DNA of 64,000 bases from Solirubrobacteraceae bacterium (GTDB taxonomy: Bacteria; Actinomycetota; Thermoleophilia; Solirubrobacterales; Solirubrobacteraceae), in NCBI GenBank assembly GCA_016463765.1, contig JAEMQS010000003.1:62001-126000 (forward strand), read 5' to 3'. Positions 52,567 to 60,670 of this stretch are shown here, in pieces. Position numbers and translations under genes: made by a program. Numbering within the stretch: the first letter of the stretch is position 1; every line of letters starts with the position of its first letter. The notes beneath the pieces are model-generated. The model was not told where the DNA came from. It saw nothing but the letters and a program-made list of their open reading frames with translations, and searched no databases.

Positions 52567-53782
52567 CGACGACCTCGCAGTTGCGCGTCCGGTCCTTGCT
52601 GTCCTTGCGCACACGATCGACGCCCGGACCGCAGTCGGCGACGTCCGCCAGCCCGCCGCGGATGTTGACGTAGTCGTTGCCCGGCCCGGAGAAGATCCGG
52701 TCCTTGCCGAAGCCGCCCGTGATGCTGTCGCTGCCGAACCCGCCGAAGATCAGGTCCGCACCGCGGTCGCCCGTGATCTCGTCGTCGCCGTCCTCGCCGT
52801 AGAGGCGGTCGTTGCCCTTGCGGCCGAAGATCCGGTCGTTGCCGGCGCCGCCCTTGATCGTGTCGTCGCCCTGGCCGCCGTCCAGGTCGTCGGCGCCGCC
52901 GAGCCCCTCCAGGACGTCGCTGCCGTCCTGGCCGACGAGCGTGTCGCCCTCGTTGCTGCCGCGCAGCCGGTCGTTGCCCTTGCCGCCGACCCGCGTCGGC
53001 TGGTCGAGCTTCTCGGAGATCCCGGTGAGGACGGTGGACGCCTCCGCGCCGGCCGAGGCGAGCGCCGGGGGCGGTTCGGCCGGCGTCGAGCCGTCGAACG
53101 CCGTGTCCTTCGTGGACGGGTCGCCGACGACGATCGTCTCGCAGCCGACGATCCGGTTCGCGCGGCCGTTGTCGCGCTCCCACGTCGTCTCGACGTACGC
53201 CGTGTCGTTGCCCGCGCCGCAGTCCATGTTGTCCGGCTCCGACCCTCCGTACAGACGATCGTCCCCGTCACCGCCGATGAGCGCGTCGGGGGCCGAACCC
53301 CCGACCAGTGTGTCGTTGCCGGCGTCGCCGCGCAGCACGTCCGGGCCGCTGCCGCCGAGCAGGGTGTCGTTGCCGTCGCCGCCGTTGACGTTCTTGTCCG
53401 AGCCGCGGTTGGCGTGGATGTAGTCGTCGCCCGGGCCGCCGTCGAAGAGGCGGTCGTCGCCGAAGCGCTGCTCGACGATGAAGTCGTTGCCCTCGCCGCC
53501 GTACATCGCGTCGTCGCCGTCCCCGCCGTCGACGATGTCGTTGCCCTCTCGCCCGTAGAGCGAGTCGTTGCCCGAGTCGCCGAACAGCTGGTCGTTGCCG
53601 GCGAGACCGTCGAGATAGTCGTTGCCGGTCTCCCCGCGCAGGACGTCGTCCCCAGCCGTGCCGCGAAGCTTCTCCGCGCGCCACTCGGTCAGCATCGGCT
53701 CGAGGATCGGCGCAGCGGCAGCCGACGCCGAAGGCAGGAGGACCCCGGCGGCGGTGAGAGCAAGGATGAGGCGGCGGGTCAT
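52559..53782 (-). CDS. Secreted RTX-like calcium-binding repeat protein
   Basis: A 407-residue exported protein with signal peptide (LILALTAAGVLLPSASAAAA). Two blocks of GGxGxDxLxG-type nonapeptide repeats (about residues 38-205 and 270-385) would fold into parallel beta-rolls that bind Ca2+ after secretion; examples are GNDYLDGLAGNDQLFGDSG and GGKGNDRLRGSNEGD. No protease or adhesin catalytic domain and no type I export context are seen, so a structural or surface role is inferred. Its ATG overlaps the stop of the NAD-binding gene (ATGA). Confidence 0.87.
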   Translation of the reverse strand: MTRRLILALTAAGVLLPSASAAAAPILEPMLTEWRAEKLRGTAGDDVLRGETGNDYLDGLAGNDQLFGDSGNDSLYGREGNDIVDGGDGDDAMYGGEGNDFIVEQRFGDDRLFDGGPGDDYIHANRGSDKNVNGGDGNDTLLGGSGPDVLRGDAGNDTLVGGSAPDALIGGDGDDRLYGGSEPDNMDCGAGNDTAYVETTWERDNGRANRIVGCETIVVGDPSTKDTAFDGSTPAEPPPALASAGAEASTVLTGISEKLDQPTRVGGKGNDRLRGSNEGDTLVGQDGSDVLEGLGGADDLDGGQGDDTIKGGAGNDRIFGRKGNDRLYGEDGDDEITGDRGADLIFGGFGSDSITGGFGKDRIFSGPGNDYVNIRGGLADVADCGPGVDRVRKDSKDRTRNCEVVVK

Positions 53783-54675
53783 GGTGCCTCCCTGGACACG
53801 ACGGGACCGAGGACAGCCGGCATCGCGGCAGGCTGCACGCCCAGGTTCTCAGCACCCGTGGCGCCCGCCTGCGTCGTCATGGACGCCGTGAGCAACTCCA
53901 CCTCGTCCCAACACACCGGTGTCTTGGATTTCAGCAGGTTCTCGCCGATCCGCAACCCCGCGGCGGCGACAGGTTCCGGGACCATCACGCCGCGGCGCCG
54001 CCGCCGCAGCGCCCGGACGCGCACGTCGAGCACCTCGCGCGCGGTCAGCGTCGCCGGCCCGGCGATGTCGTGGCGCTGCCGGGCCTCGCCGCGGTCGAGG
54101 GTCGCGAGGATGCAGTCCGCGAGGTCCGCCGCCCAGATCGGCTGGAACTCGGCGGCGCCGCGACCGACCACGGGCAGGACCGGGGACGCGAGCAGCAGCC
54201 TCCGCAGCAGCCGCTGCGCGCGGTCCTCGGGCGCGTAGACGAGCGACGCCGCGAGAATCGTGGTCTCCAGCGCGCTGGCCGCCACGACGTCCTCGGCCAG
54301 CGCCTTGGCCCGCAGCAGGCGGGTGCGGTGATGCGGGCTCGCACCGAGACCGGAGACGAAGACGAAGCGGCGCACGCCCGCCTTCTCGGCCGCGCGCACC
54401 ATCCGCCAGGTCGCGATGCCGTTGAGCTCCTCGATCGAGCCCGCCGGCTGGTCCCGCGCGGACGCCGCGAGATGGATGACCGTGTCCACGCCGCGCATGG
54501 CGTTGCGGAACGACGGGGGGTCCGCGAGGTCGCCAAGAGCAAGCTGCACGCGCACGCGATGCTCGCCGAGACCGCGCGGATCGCGGACCAGGCAGCGCAC
54601 CGGTCGGCGGGCCGCGACAAGCCGCTGGAGCACGGCGGTTCCCACCAGTCCGGTGGCGCCCGTCAGCAGGATCAC
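53779..54675 (-). CDS. NAD(P)-binding, atypical SDR/NmrA-like protein
   Basis: A 298-residue protein with a Rossmann motif VILLTGATGLVGTAVLQRL at residues 1-19 and no catalytic YxxxK where classical SDRs have it, as in NmrA-like or NAD-dependent epimerase-type atypical SDRs. FVSGLGASPHHRTRLLRAKA and IWAADLADCILATLDRGEA are typical. The GTG at 54675 is supported by TAGGCT 7 bases upstream. It is translationally coupled to the RTX gene, whose functional link is unclear. Confidence 0.83.
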   Translation of the reverse strand: MILLTGATGLVGTAVLQRLVAARRPVRCLVRDPRGLGEHRVRVQLALGDLADPPSFRNAMRGVDTVIHLAASARDQPAGSIEELNGIATWRMVRAAEKAGVRRFVFVSGLGASPHHRTRLLRAKALAEDVVAASALETTILAASLVYAPEDRAQRLLRRLLLASPVLPVVGRGAAEFQPIWAADLADCILATLDRGEARQRHDIAGPATLTAREVLDVRVRALRRRRRGVMVPEPVAAAGLRIGENLLKSKTPVCWDEVELLTASMTTQAGATGAENLGVQPAAMPAVLGPVVSREAP

Positions 54676-54682
54676 GGGCGGG

Positions 54683-54688
54683 AGCCTA
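54683..54688 (-). promoter_or_regulatory. -10-like hexamer TAGGCT
   Basis: It lies 7 bases before the GTG at 54675 on the minus strand. Confidence 0.5.
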
Positions 54689-54730
54689 GAAGACGCTGCG
54701 GCCCGCGCACCGGTCCGGGCCCACACGTTC

Positions 54731-54736
54731 TAATAT
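54731..54736 (+). promoter_or_regulatory. -10-like TAATAT of the ferredoxin gene
   Basis: TAATAT within GTTCTAATAT, 84 bases before the ferredoxin ATG. GTTCTAATA recurs on the minus strand at the promoter of the coiled-coil gene (about 60523). Confidence 0.5.
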
Positions 54737-54820
54737 CCGGCGCTCCCGGAGAACCTGCTTTCGTCCTCCCGGCACCGCAAGCGGCGCCCTCCGGACGACG
54801 TCACACCAAAGGAAAGGCAC

Positions 54821-55084
54821 ATGGCCTACGTCATCGCGGAGCCGTGCATCGGCCAGAAGGACAACTCTTGCACCGAGGTGTGCCCGGTCGACTGCATCCA
54901 CCCGACCCCGGACGAGCCCGACTACGACAAGGTCGAGCAGCTGTACATCGATCCGGAAGAGTGCATCGACTGTGACGCGTGCGTCGAGGCCTGCCCAGTC
55001 GACGCCTGCTTCGCCGAGGACCAACTGCCCGACGAGTGGGCGCAGTTCGCGGCGATCAACGCGGAGTACTTCACGACCAAGTAA
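54821..55084 (+). CDS. fdxA: Seven-iron ferredoxin (3Fe-4S/4Fe-4S)
   Basis: An 87-residue ferredoxin. Cysteines C9, C17 and C21 fit the C-x7-C-x3-C pattern of a 3Fe-4S cluster completed by C58; C48, C51, C54 with C25 form the 4Fe-4S cluster. This is the actinobacterial FdxA/FdxC type that donates electrons to cytochromes P450 and other oxidoreductases. A GGAAAGG ribosome site precedes the ATG. It stands as a single gene with a TAATAT -10 far upstream, giving a leader of about 75 bases. Confidence 0.93.
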   Translation: MAYVIAEPCIGQKDNSCTEVCPVDCIHPTPDEPDYDKVEQLYIDPEECIDCDACVEACPVDACFAEDQLPDEWAQFAAINAEYFTTK

Positions 55085-55093
55085 CGCCGGGGG

Positions 55094-56020
55094 CTAGGAG
55101 CCCAGCACGCGCTGCTTCGCCTGCTGGAACTCCTCCTCGGTGAGCGCACCGGCGGCTCGCAGCTTCGCGAGCCGCTCGAGTTCCTCGATCGTGTCGTCGT
55201 CGCCCGCCGCCCCGAACGCGGCCGGCGCCGACGGTGCGGGGACGGGCACGACGCCCGGTGTGCCGAAGCTCGCCGTCGCGGCCGCGCTGCTCGGCGCACT
55301 GGGCATCGGCCCGCCACCGGGCCCGAGTCCCACCATCGCCAGCGCCGGCGCGTCGAATGAGATGCCCGGCTCGCCGCCGCCCTCCGGGTCGTAGAAGACG
55401 GCGCACCGGTCGCCCGCGCGCGGGATCTGGACGCGCGAGACCGTGGCGGTCTTCTCGAACTCGAAGGACGGCTCGCCCGCGGGCTCGGCGCGCACGTGCA
55501 TCTTCACGCGCGGGTTGTCGTTCACCGTCATCCCGGTGTCGTCGACCGAGAGCACCGTGCCGGGGCAGCGCTTGCCGTGCTCGAGCAGGTGCGCGGCCCG
55601 CCCCCCGCCGCGACGGCCCGCGCCGAAGATGGCGAACAGGCCCGGAAGCCCCATGAGCACGAACATGCCACCGACGAGACCGCCGACCCACTGGAGGCTG
55701 CTGTCGGCATCGGGCGGCGCGGCGGGCCCGAACGCGGAGACGAAGAAGGCCGCGCCGAGCATCGTGAAGCCCAGGCCCCACGCCAGCCCGGCGATCGCCA
55801 CGCCCGGGACGACGAACGCCCCGATGAGCGTCAGGAAGATCCCGCCCATGATCGCGAAGATCCTCAGGCCGGTGCCGGGAGGGCACTCGCGGGCGGAGAC
55901 GTACGGTCCGCCGGACGCGCACGTGCCGATGCGCGTGAGCTCGTAGAGCGCCCACGCGGCGAGCAGCACGCCGGCGGCGATCATCGCCATCCCGATGACG
56001 GTCCGCAGCACGCCCCTCAT
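55094..56020 (-). CDS. Membrane protein with C-terminal SHOCT domain
   Basis: A 308-residue protein. Four hydrophobic segments lie in the first 140 residues (IGMAMIAAGVLLAAWALYEL, MGGIFLTLIGAFVVPGVAIA and others), followed by a DUF3592-like beta region (KRCPGTVLSVDDTGMTVNDN) and a C-terminal SHOCT motif (IEELERLAKLRAAGALTEEE). SHOCT domains mediate oligomerisation. The ATG at 56020 overlaps the upstream gene's stop (ATGA); an ATG at 56029 is also possible. Confidence 0.8.
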   Translation of the reverse strand: MRGVLRTVIGMAMIAAGVLLAAWALYELTRIGTCASGGPYVSARECPPGTGLRIFAIMGGIFLTLIGAFVVPGVAIAGLAWGLGFTMLGAAFFVSAFGPAAPPDADSSLQWVGGLVGGMFVLMGLPGLFAIFGAGRRGGGRAAHLLEHGKRCPGTVLSVDDTGMTVNDNPRVKMHVRAEPAGEPSFEFEKTATVSRVQIPRAGDRCAVFYDPEGGGEPGISFDAPALAMVGLGPGGGPMPSAPSSAAATASFGTPGVVPVPAPSAPAAFGAAGDDDTIEELERLAKLRAAGALTEEEFQQAKQRVLGS

Positions 56021-56823
56021 CGCACGCACCGCTGGATCTGCTCGGCGGTCTCAGCGCGGCTGATGCACTGCGCGCGCTCGGCCGCGGCGCGCTGCGCCTT
56101 CGCGACGGCGTCCTGGGCGGCCTTGGTCTCGGCCCGCGTCTTCGCGTCGGGCGTGCCGAGCGGCCGGACGTCGGTCCCGTCCGCCGCGGCGGAGATGTCG
56201 TTGTCCTTCAACGGGAGCTTCCAGAACGCCGTCCACGACGAGTCCTCCCCCTCGCTGAACCCCTCGTTGGCGACCATGTAGTCGAAGTTCTGCGGCCGGA
56301 GGTCGAACTTGCGGTTCGCGACGCGGATGATCCGCTCCGGCGCGGCCGGGTCGATGTCGCTGGGCATCAGCCCCTCGCCCTCCCCGGTGCCCGAGTCGAC
56401 CGCCGTGACTTCGAAGGCGACGTTGATCGTCAGGTTCTCCCGCTGGCCGCTCGGCTGGACGACGATCGCGTTGATCCGCGTCGGCGCGAGGCGGAAGCTG
56501 TCGATATAGCCGCCCTCGTCGATCTCCCCGGCGAGCGTGCGCAGCGCGCGCGTGAGGTTCGCTTCGCGCACGAGCGACCGCGCGTCGTTCGTGGCGATCT
56601 CCCCGCGCTCGGCCTGCTTGACGGGGTCGTCCAGCGCGTTGCCCTCGACGGTGACGAACATGAACGCGCCCGCCGCGAGGACGGCCAGCGTGAAGAGCGC
56701 CAGCGCGAGACGGCCCGGCTGATACGAACCCGACGGCCCGGGGTCCGAGGAGCCGGGAACGGGGTCGGGCCGTCCTGTGCTCGCGGAGAGCCCGAGGTCC
56801 ATCTCCTTCTCGCGGCCGAACAT
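56017..56823 (-). CDS. Hypothetical single-pass membrane protein
   Basis: A 268-residue protein. A Gly/Ser/Pro-rich cytoplasmic N-terminus is followed by one membrane segment (LALALFTLAVLAAGAFMFVT, about 31-50) and an extracytoplasmic mixed domain with INAIVVQPSGQRENLTINVA, ending in an Ala/Arg-rich helix with CISRAETAEQIQRC. No family is recognised. The start is uncertain: 56823 has TAGGAT 10 bases upstream, while 56835 has none in position. It is co-transcribed with the SHOCT protein and divergent from the GNAT gene. Confidence 0.62.
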   Translation of the reverse strand: MFGREKEMDLGLSASTGRPDPVPGSSDPGPSGSYQPGRLALALFTLAVLAAGAFMFVTVEGNALDDPVKQAERGEIATNDARSLVREANLTRALRTLAGEIDEGGYIDSFRLAPTRINAIVVQPSGQRENLTINVAFEVTAVDSGTGEGEGLMPSDIDPAAPERIIRVANRKFDLRPQNFDYMVANEGFSEGEDSSWTAFWKLPLKDNDISAAADGTDVRPLGTPDAKTRAETKAAQDAVAKAQRAAAERAQCISRAETAEQIQRCVR

Positions 56824-56837
56824 GGGTGGCGGCATCC

Positions 56838-56843
56838 TACGCT
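56838..56843 (+). promoter_or_regulatory. -10-like hexamer TACGCT of the GNAT gene
   Basis: It lies 6 bases before the ATG at 56850 and overlaps the TAGGAT proposed for the divergent gene. Confidence 0.45.
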
Positions 56844-56849
56844 GGGCCG

Positions 56850-57287
56850 ATGCACGACGGCTACGAGATCTCCACCGATCGCGAGCGGCTCGATCTCAAG
56901 GCCATTCACAGCTTTCTGACGAGCGACGCCTACTGGTCCCCGGGTGTGCCGTTCGCCGTGGTCGAGCGCGCCATCGCCCACTCGATCCCGTTCGGGCTCT
57001 ACGGGCCGGACGGTGCACAGGCCGGGTTCGCCCGGGTGGTGACCGACCGCGCCGTCTTCGCCTACCTCGCCGACGTCTTCGTCCTGCCCGCGCACCGCGG
57101 CCGGCGGCTGGGGGTCTGGCTCGTCGAGACGATCCTCGCGCACCCCGATCTCCAGGGCCTGCGGCGCTTCGAACTACAGACCGCCGACGCCCACGGCCTG
57201 TACACGCAGTGCGGGTTCCGCCCGGTCGCCGTCCCGGAGCGGATCATGGAGATCGTGCAGGCCCCGGAGACGCTGTACGGGCGCTGA
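56850..57287 (+). CDS. GNAT-family N-acetyltransferase
   Basis: A 145-residue acetyltransferase. The acetyl-CoA motif A is recognisable in VFVLPAHRGRRLGVWLVETI (RGRRLG in place of QxxGxG/A). MEIVQAPETLYGR ends the fold. The acceptor is unknown; the form resembles single-domain YhbS/ElaA-like members. It is convergent with the diguanylate cyclase gene (11-base gap). Confidence 0.85.
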   Translation: MHDGYEISTDRERLDLKAIHSFLTSDAYWSPGVPFAVVERAIAHSIPFGLYGPDGAQAGFARVVTDRAVFAYLADVFVLPAHRGRRLGVWLVETILAHPDLQGLRRFELQTADAHGLYTQCGFRPVAVPERIMEIVQAPETLYGR

Positions 57288-57298
57288 CGAGCGGGGGG

Positions 57299-58447
57299 TC
57301 AGCTCGCCTGTCGCTGCACGGTGCTGCGGCGGTCCGCCGCCGGGTCCGCGGTGTACCGCGCACGCTTCGCGTCGTACAGCCGGCCGTCCGCCACGAGGAG
57401 CGCTCCGCGGAGGTCCCCGTCGTCCGGCAGCAGCGCGGTCCCCACCGACGCCGTGACGCGGTGGTCGTCCCCCTCGTCGGTCAGGGCGGCGCGGCACAGC
57501 TCCCCGAGGCGCTTGGCGTCGATGCCCGGGCCGAGCACGCAGAACTCGTCGCCGCCGAGCCGGAAGGCGCGCACGCCGACGTCCGCCCCCACGAGCGCCA
57601 CGCGCTCGGCGACCCGCCGCAGCAGCGCGTCGCCCGCGACGTGGCCGAAGCGGTCGTTGAACTCCTTGAAGCCGTCGAGGTCGCACATCGCCAGCGCCGC
57701 GGGGGTGTCCCCGAGGTCCTCGGCCGCGCTGCTCAGGGCGCGCCGGTTGCCGAGACCCGTCAGCGGGTCGTGCTCGGCCATGTGGCGCAGCAGATCGAGG
57801 TGGCGGCGCTGCAGCCTGCTCGTCAGCGTCAGGAAGGCCCACCAGCACGCCGTGACGACGATCACCGCGAGGGTGAGTACGGCGATGGTCACGCGATCGG
57901 CACGACGGTCGGCCGCCTGCTCCTGCTCGCCGGCGCGGTCGGCGAGCGCGGTCAGCGCCTGTGACGCCGTGCTCATCGACGCGGCCGCGCGGAGCAGCCC
58001 GTCGCGGGTGATGGGCGGCTCGAGGGCGGCCAGCGCATCGGCGCGCGCGGTCTGCGAGGCACGCAGTGCGGCTCTCGCATCGGCGTCGTCGCCGACGAGG
58101 TCGAGCAGCCTGTCGTGCTGGGCGGTCGCGCCCGCGCCGATCCGTGCGAGACCCGGGCCGAGCGAATCGGGCCCGCTGACGCTCCGCCCCCCGACCAGAT
58201 ACGCGATCCCGCTCACCGCGAGCGCGGCCTGCCGAGCCTGCGTCGCGTTGGCGTTGGCGACCGCGGCCACCGTGCCCTCGTGCCGGGCCGTCTCACGCAC
58301 GTTCTCGATCGCGAGGATCGCCGCAACGCCGCCGGCCACCGTCAAGAGGGCAGGAACGAGCAGCAGCAGGACACGCCAACGGCGCCGCAGCCGCCGGGGG
58401 GCGGACTCCGGGGGTGTGGGGATCACATCCCCGTTATCGACGGGCAT
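57299..58447 (-). CDS. Membrane-bound diguanylate cyclase (GGDEF)
   Basis: A 382-residue protein. Two membrane segments (about 25-47 and 186-208) flank an extracytoplasmic helical sensor region, followed by a GGDEF domain. Active-site motifs are intact: DPLTGLGNRRA at 227-237, CDLDGFKEFNDRFGH and RLGGDEFCVLG with GGDEF at 298-302. The RxxD inhibitory site expected five residues before GGDEF is absent, so product inhibition is probably lost. It would make c-di-GMP, which the PilZ protein at 40282 could bind. No EAL domain is nearby. Confidence 0.92.
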   Translation of the reverse strand: MPVDNGDVIPTPPESAPRRLRRRWRVLLLLVPALLTVAGGVAAILAIENVRETARHEGTVAAVANANATQARQAALAVSGIAYLVGGRSVSGPDSLGPGLARIGAGATAQHDRLLDLVGDDADARAALRASQTARADALAALEPPITRDGLLRAAASMSTASQALTALADRAGEQEQAADRRADRVTIAVLTLAVIVVTACWWAFLTLTSRLQRRHLDLLRHMAEHDPLTGLGNRRALSSAAEDLGDTPAALAMCDLDGFKEFNDRFGHVAGDALLRRVAERVALVGADVGVRAFRLGGDEFCVLGPGIDAKRLGELCRAALTDEGDDHRVTASVGTALLPDDGDLRGALLVADGRLYDAKRARYTADPAADRRSTVQRQAS

Positions 58448-58531
58448 CGTCCGGAACCGCAGTCGAATCCGCCCACGTGGACGGTGATCGACCCTGCGCG
58501 CGCCGGCCTCCGGCGGCGCGCACGGGCACCA

Positions 58532-59698
58532 TCACGCCATGGGGAGCGACATGCCCTTCGGCTTCGGCTTGCTCTCCACGATCGGGAGCGTGGCCGCGGG
58601 CTCCTCAGGCGCCATCTGCAGCGCGATCGGCTGCGCGGGGGTGATCGCGATGATCCCGCGCGCCACCGAGCGGATGGCCTGGGCGGCCGGATCGTCGGGA
58701 TCGGTCGCCACGAGCGGCACGCCGGCGTCGGCCTGCTCGCGCAGCGGCATCGTGAGCGGGATCTTGCCGAACAGGGGCACGTCGAGCTCGTCGGCGAGCT
58801 CCTGGCCGCCGCCCTCGCCGAAGATCGGGAAGCGCTGGCCGTCGGGGGTGACGAACCCGGACATGTTCTCGACGATCCCGCCGATCTCGAGGTTGACCTT
58901 CTTGGCCATCTCGGCGGCGCGGCGCGCGACCTTCTGGGCCGTCGCCTGCGGCGTCGTGGTGATGAGGAACTGCGCCTGCGGCAGCAGCTGCGCGAGCGTC
59001 ATCGACACGTCGCCGGTGCCCGGGGGCAGGTCGACGAGCAGGTAGTCCAGCTCGCCCCAGTCGACGTCCTCGAGGAACTGCGTCAGCGCCTTGTGGAGCA
59101 TCGGCCCGCGCCAGACGACCGCGCTGTCCTCCTCGACGAAGAAGCCGATGGACATGACCTTCACGCCCCCGGCCTCCAACGGGAGGATCTTGCGCGTGGC
59201 GCTGACCGGCGGGCGCTGGCCGCCGAGGCCGAACATGCGCGGCAGGCTGTAGCCCCACACGTCGGCGTCGAGCACGCCGACCTTCTTGCCCTCGGCGGTG
59301 AGCGCCGCGGCGAGGTTGGCCGTGAGGGTCGACTTGCCGACGCCGCCCTTGCCCGAGCCGACGCAGAGGACGTTGGCGACCTGCGCGAGCGCGCCGCTGG
59401 GCAGCCCGCCGCTGCGGCCGAGCTTCTGCTGCAGGCCCTGCTTCTCGGTGTCGGAGAGGACGTCGAACGTGACGTTGACGTGCGTGACGCCCTCGACGGT
59501 CTTGGCCTCCTTGACCACGCTGGTCTGGAAGTGGTTGCGGATCGGGCAACCGGGCGTGGTCAGCGACACGGTGATGTCGACGACGCCGTTCTCGTGGGCG
59601 TCGATCGAGCGCACCATCCCGAGCTCCACGATCGAGGCCCGGAGCTCCGGATCGATGACGCGAGCGAGGGCGGTACGGATGTCGTCGACGGAAGGCAT
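58532..59698 (-). CDS. mrp: Mrp/ApbC-family iron-sulfur cluster carrier ATPase
   Basis: A 388-residue protein with an N-terminal MIP18/DUF59 domain (residues 1-85) and a P-loop ATPase domain. The deviant Walker A is GSGKGGVGKSTLTANLAAAL at about 114-133, and LLVDLPPGTGD is the switch region. The C-terminal CxxC cluster-binding motif of ApbC/Mrp (normally after ENMS) is absent: it reads IVENMSGFVTPDGQRFPIFG. Actinobacterial Mrp proteins often lack it. TACAAT lies 7 bases upstream of the ATG. Confidence 0.92.
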   Translation of the reverse strand: MPSVDDIRTALARVIDPELRASIVELGMVRSIDAHENGVVDITVSLTTPGCPIRNHFQTSVVKEAKTVEGVTHVNVTFDVLSDTEKQGLQQKLGRSGGLPSGALAQVANVLCVGSGKGGVGKSTLTANLAAALTAEGKKVGVLDADVWGYSLPRMFGLGGQRPPVSATRKILPLEAGGVKVMSIGFFVEEDSAVVWRGPMLHKALTQFLEDVDWGELDYLLVDLPPGTGDVSMTLAQLLPQAQFLITTTPQATAQKVARRAAEMAKKVNLEIGGIVENMSGFVTPDGQRFPIFGEGGGQELADELDVPLFGKIPLTMPLREQADAGVPLVATDPDDPAAQAIRSVARGIIAITPAQPIALQMAPEEPAATLPIVESKPKPKGMSLPMA

Positions 59699-59705
59699 GC
59701 CTTCG

Positions 59706-59711
59706 ATTGTA
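59706..59711 (-). promoter_or_regulatory. -10-like hexamer TACAAT of mrp
   Basis: It lies 7 bases before the ATG at 59698 on the minus strand, one of the best -10 matches in the window. Confidence 0.55.
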
Positions 59712-59733
59712 GGGATCGTTCGCCGCACAACGA

Positions 59734-59766
59734 CCGCGGGGGCGCCCTGTCCAAGCGCCCCCGCGG
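59734..59766 (-). terminator. Hairpin with CCTGTCCAA loop
   Basis: CCGCGGGGGCGC (59734-59745) pairs with GCGCCCCCGCGG (59755-59766); loop CCTGTCCAA on the plus strand. It follows the H1-like gene and precedes mrp, both on the minus strand. Confidence 0.75.
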
Positions 59767-59801
59767 CGTGCTCTCCCGGGGGAGAACGAGGTGTGCGGTC
59801 C

Positions 59802-60503
59802 CTAGACCAGCGCGGTGACGCGCTCGCGGACCGTGCTGGCGACGTCGGTCACGGGGGTGACGACCGGGTCCAGCGTCTTCAGGACGGGCTCGGCCTGCTT
59901 CTCGAGGTCGGCCTGGAGGCTCTTGACCTCGCTCTCGAGGCGGGCGCGGTTCTCCTTGGCGACCTTCTCGACGGTCGAGCGGCGCTGACGCAGCTCGCGC
60001 TCGATGCGCGTGCGGGTCTTCTTGAGGTCGCGCTCGAGGTCCTTGCGGGCCTTCGTGCCGCGCTTCTCGAACTTCTTGAACTCCTTCTCGAGGTCGGTCT
60101 GCGCCGCCTTGAGCTCCTTCTCGACCGAGGTCGCGCGGATCTCCTTGACGGTCTCGACGACCGAGTCACGGGCGGTGAGCGCCGCGCCGACCTGGACGAG
60201 GACGACCTTCTCGGCGATGTCGCTCGCGGTCTGCAGGCGGGTCTTCTGCTCGAGCACCTGCGCCTCGGCGGCGCGCTTGGCAGCCGTCGCGGGCTTGCCG
60301 GTGTTCGCCGCGCGGGTGGCGGCAGCCTTCTTGCCGGCGGCCGAGCGCGTGCTCGTCTTCGAGGGGGACGCAGCCTTAGCGGCGGCGCCACCGGTCTTCT
60401 TGGCCGTGCGGGTCGCCGCGGTCTTCGCGCTCTTGGTGGTCGCGCGGGCGTTCGCGGCGGTCGCCTTGACGGCGGGCTTGGGGGACGGCGTGGTTTCGGC
60501 CAT
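59802..60503 (-). CDS. H1-like coiled-coil protein
   Basis: A 233-residue protein. Residues 1-80 are Lys/Ala/Thr-rich and positively charged (AVKATAANARATTKSAKTAA, with KKTGGAAAKAASPSKTSTRS), like histone H1-type or heparin-binding tails. Residues 80-210 are predicted coiled coil with charged heptads (EKELKAAQTDLEKEFKKFEK). This arrangement resembles mycobacterial Hup/HbhA-like proteins, and such proteins compact DNA or bind surfaces. No signal peptide. AGGAG lies 5 bases before the ATG, and a TAATAA -10 at 60523-60528 gives a very short leader. Confidence 0.75.
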   Translation of the reverse strand: MAETTPSPKPAVKATAANARATTKSAKTAATRTAKKTGGAAAKAASPSKTSTRSAAGKKAAATRAANTGKPATAAKRAAEAQVLEQKTRLQTASDIAEKVVLVQVGAALTARDSVVETVKEIRATSVEKELKAAQTDLEKEFKKFEKRGTKARKDLERDLKKTRTRIERELRQRRSTVEKVAKENRARLESEVKSLQADLEKQAEPVLKTLDPVVTPVTDVASTVRERVTALV

Positions 60504-60522
60504 GTGGCTCCTGAATTCGGGG

Positions 60523-60528
60523 TTATTA
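60523..60528 (-). promoter_or_regulatory. -10-like TAATAA of the H1-like gene
   Basis: On the minus strand GTTCTAATAA ends 19 bases before the ATG at 60503, giving a leader of about 12 bases with an AGGAG ribosome site. Confidence 0.5.
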
Positions 60529-60670
60529 GAACTAAGCTTGTACCAGTGATGCTACCCGGCGAACGTGTGTTTGTAAACCACCGCGTCTCACTGGTTACGG
60601 CCATCACGTCGATCCGGTCCGTCCACGCGGGCCATTGCGGCGCGATCGGACCACCGCGATCCTGCGCCTG

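Noticed and set aside
52600-53700. Direct repeats resembling a CRISPR array or microsatellite
   Set aside because: They are the in-frame nonapeptide repeats of the RTX protein, not evenly spaced identical repeats with unique spacers.
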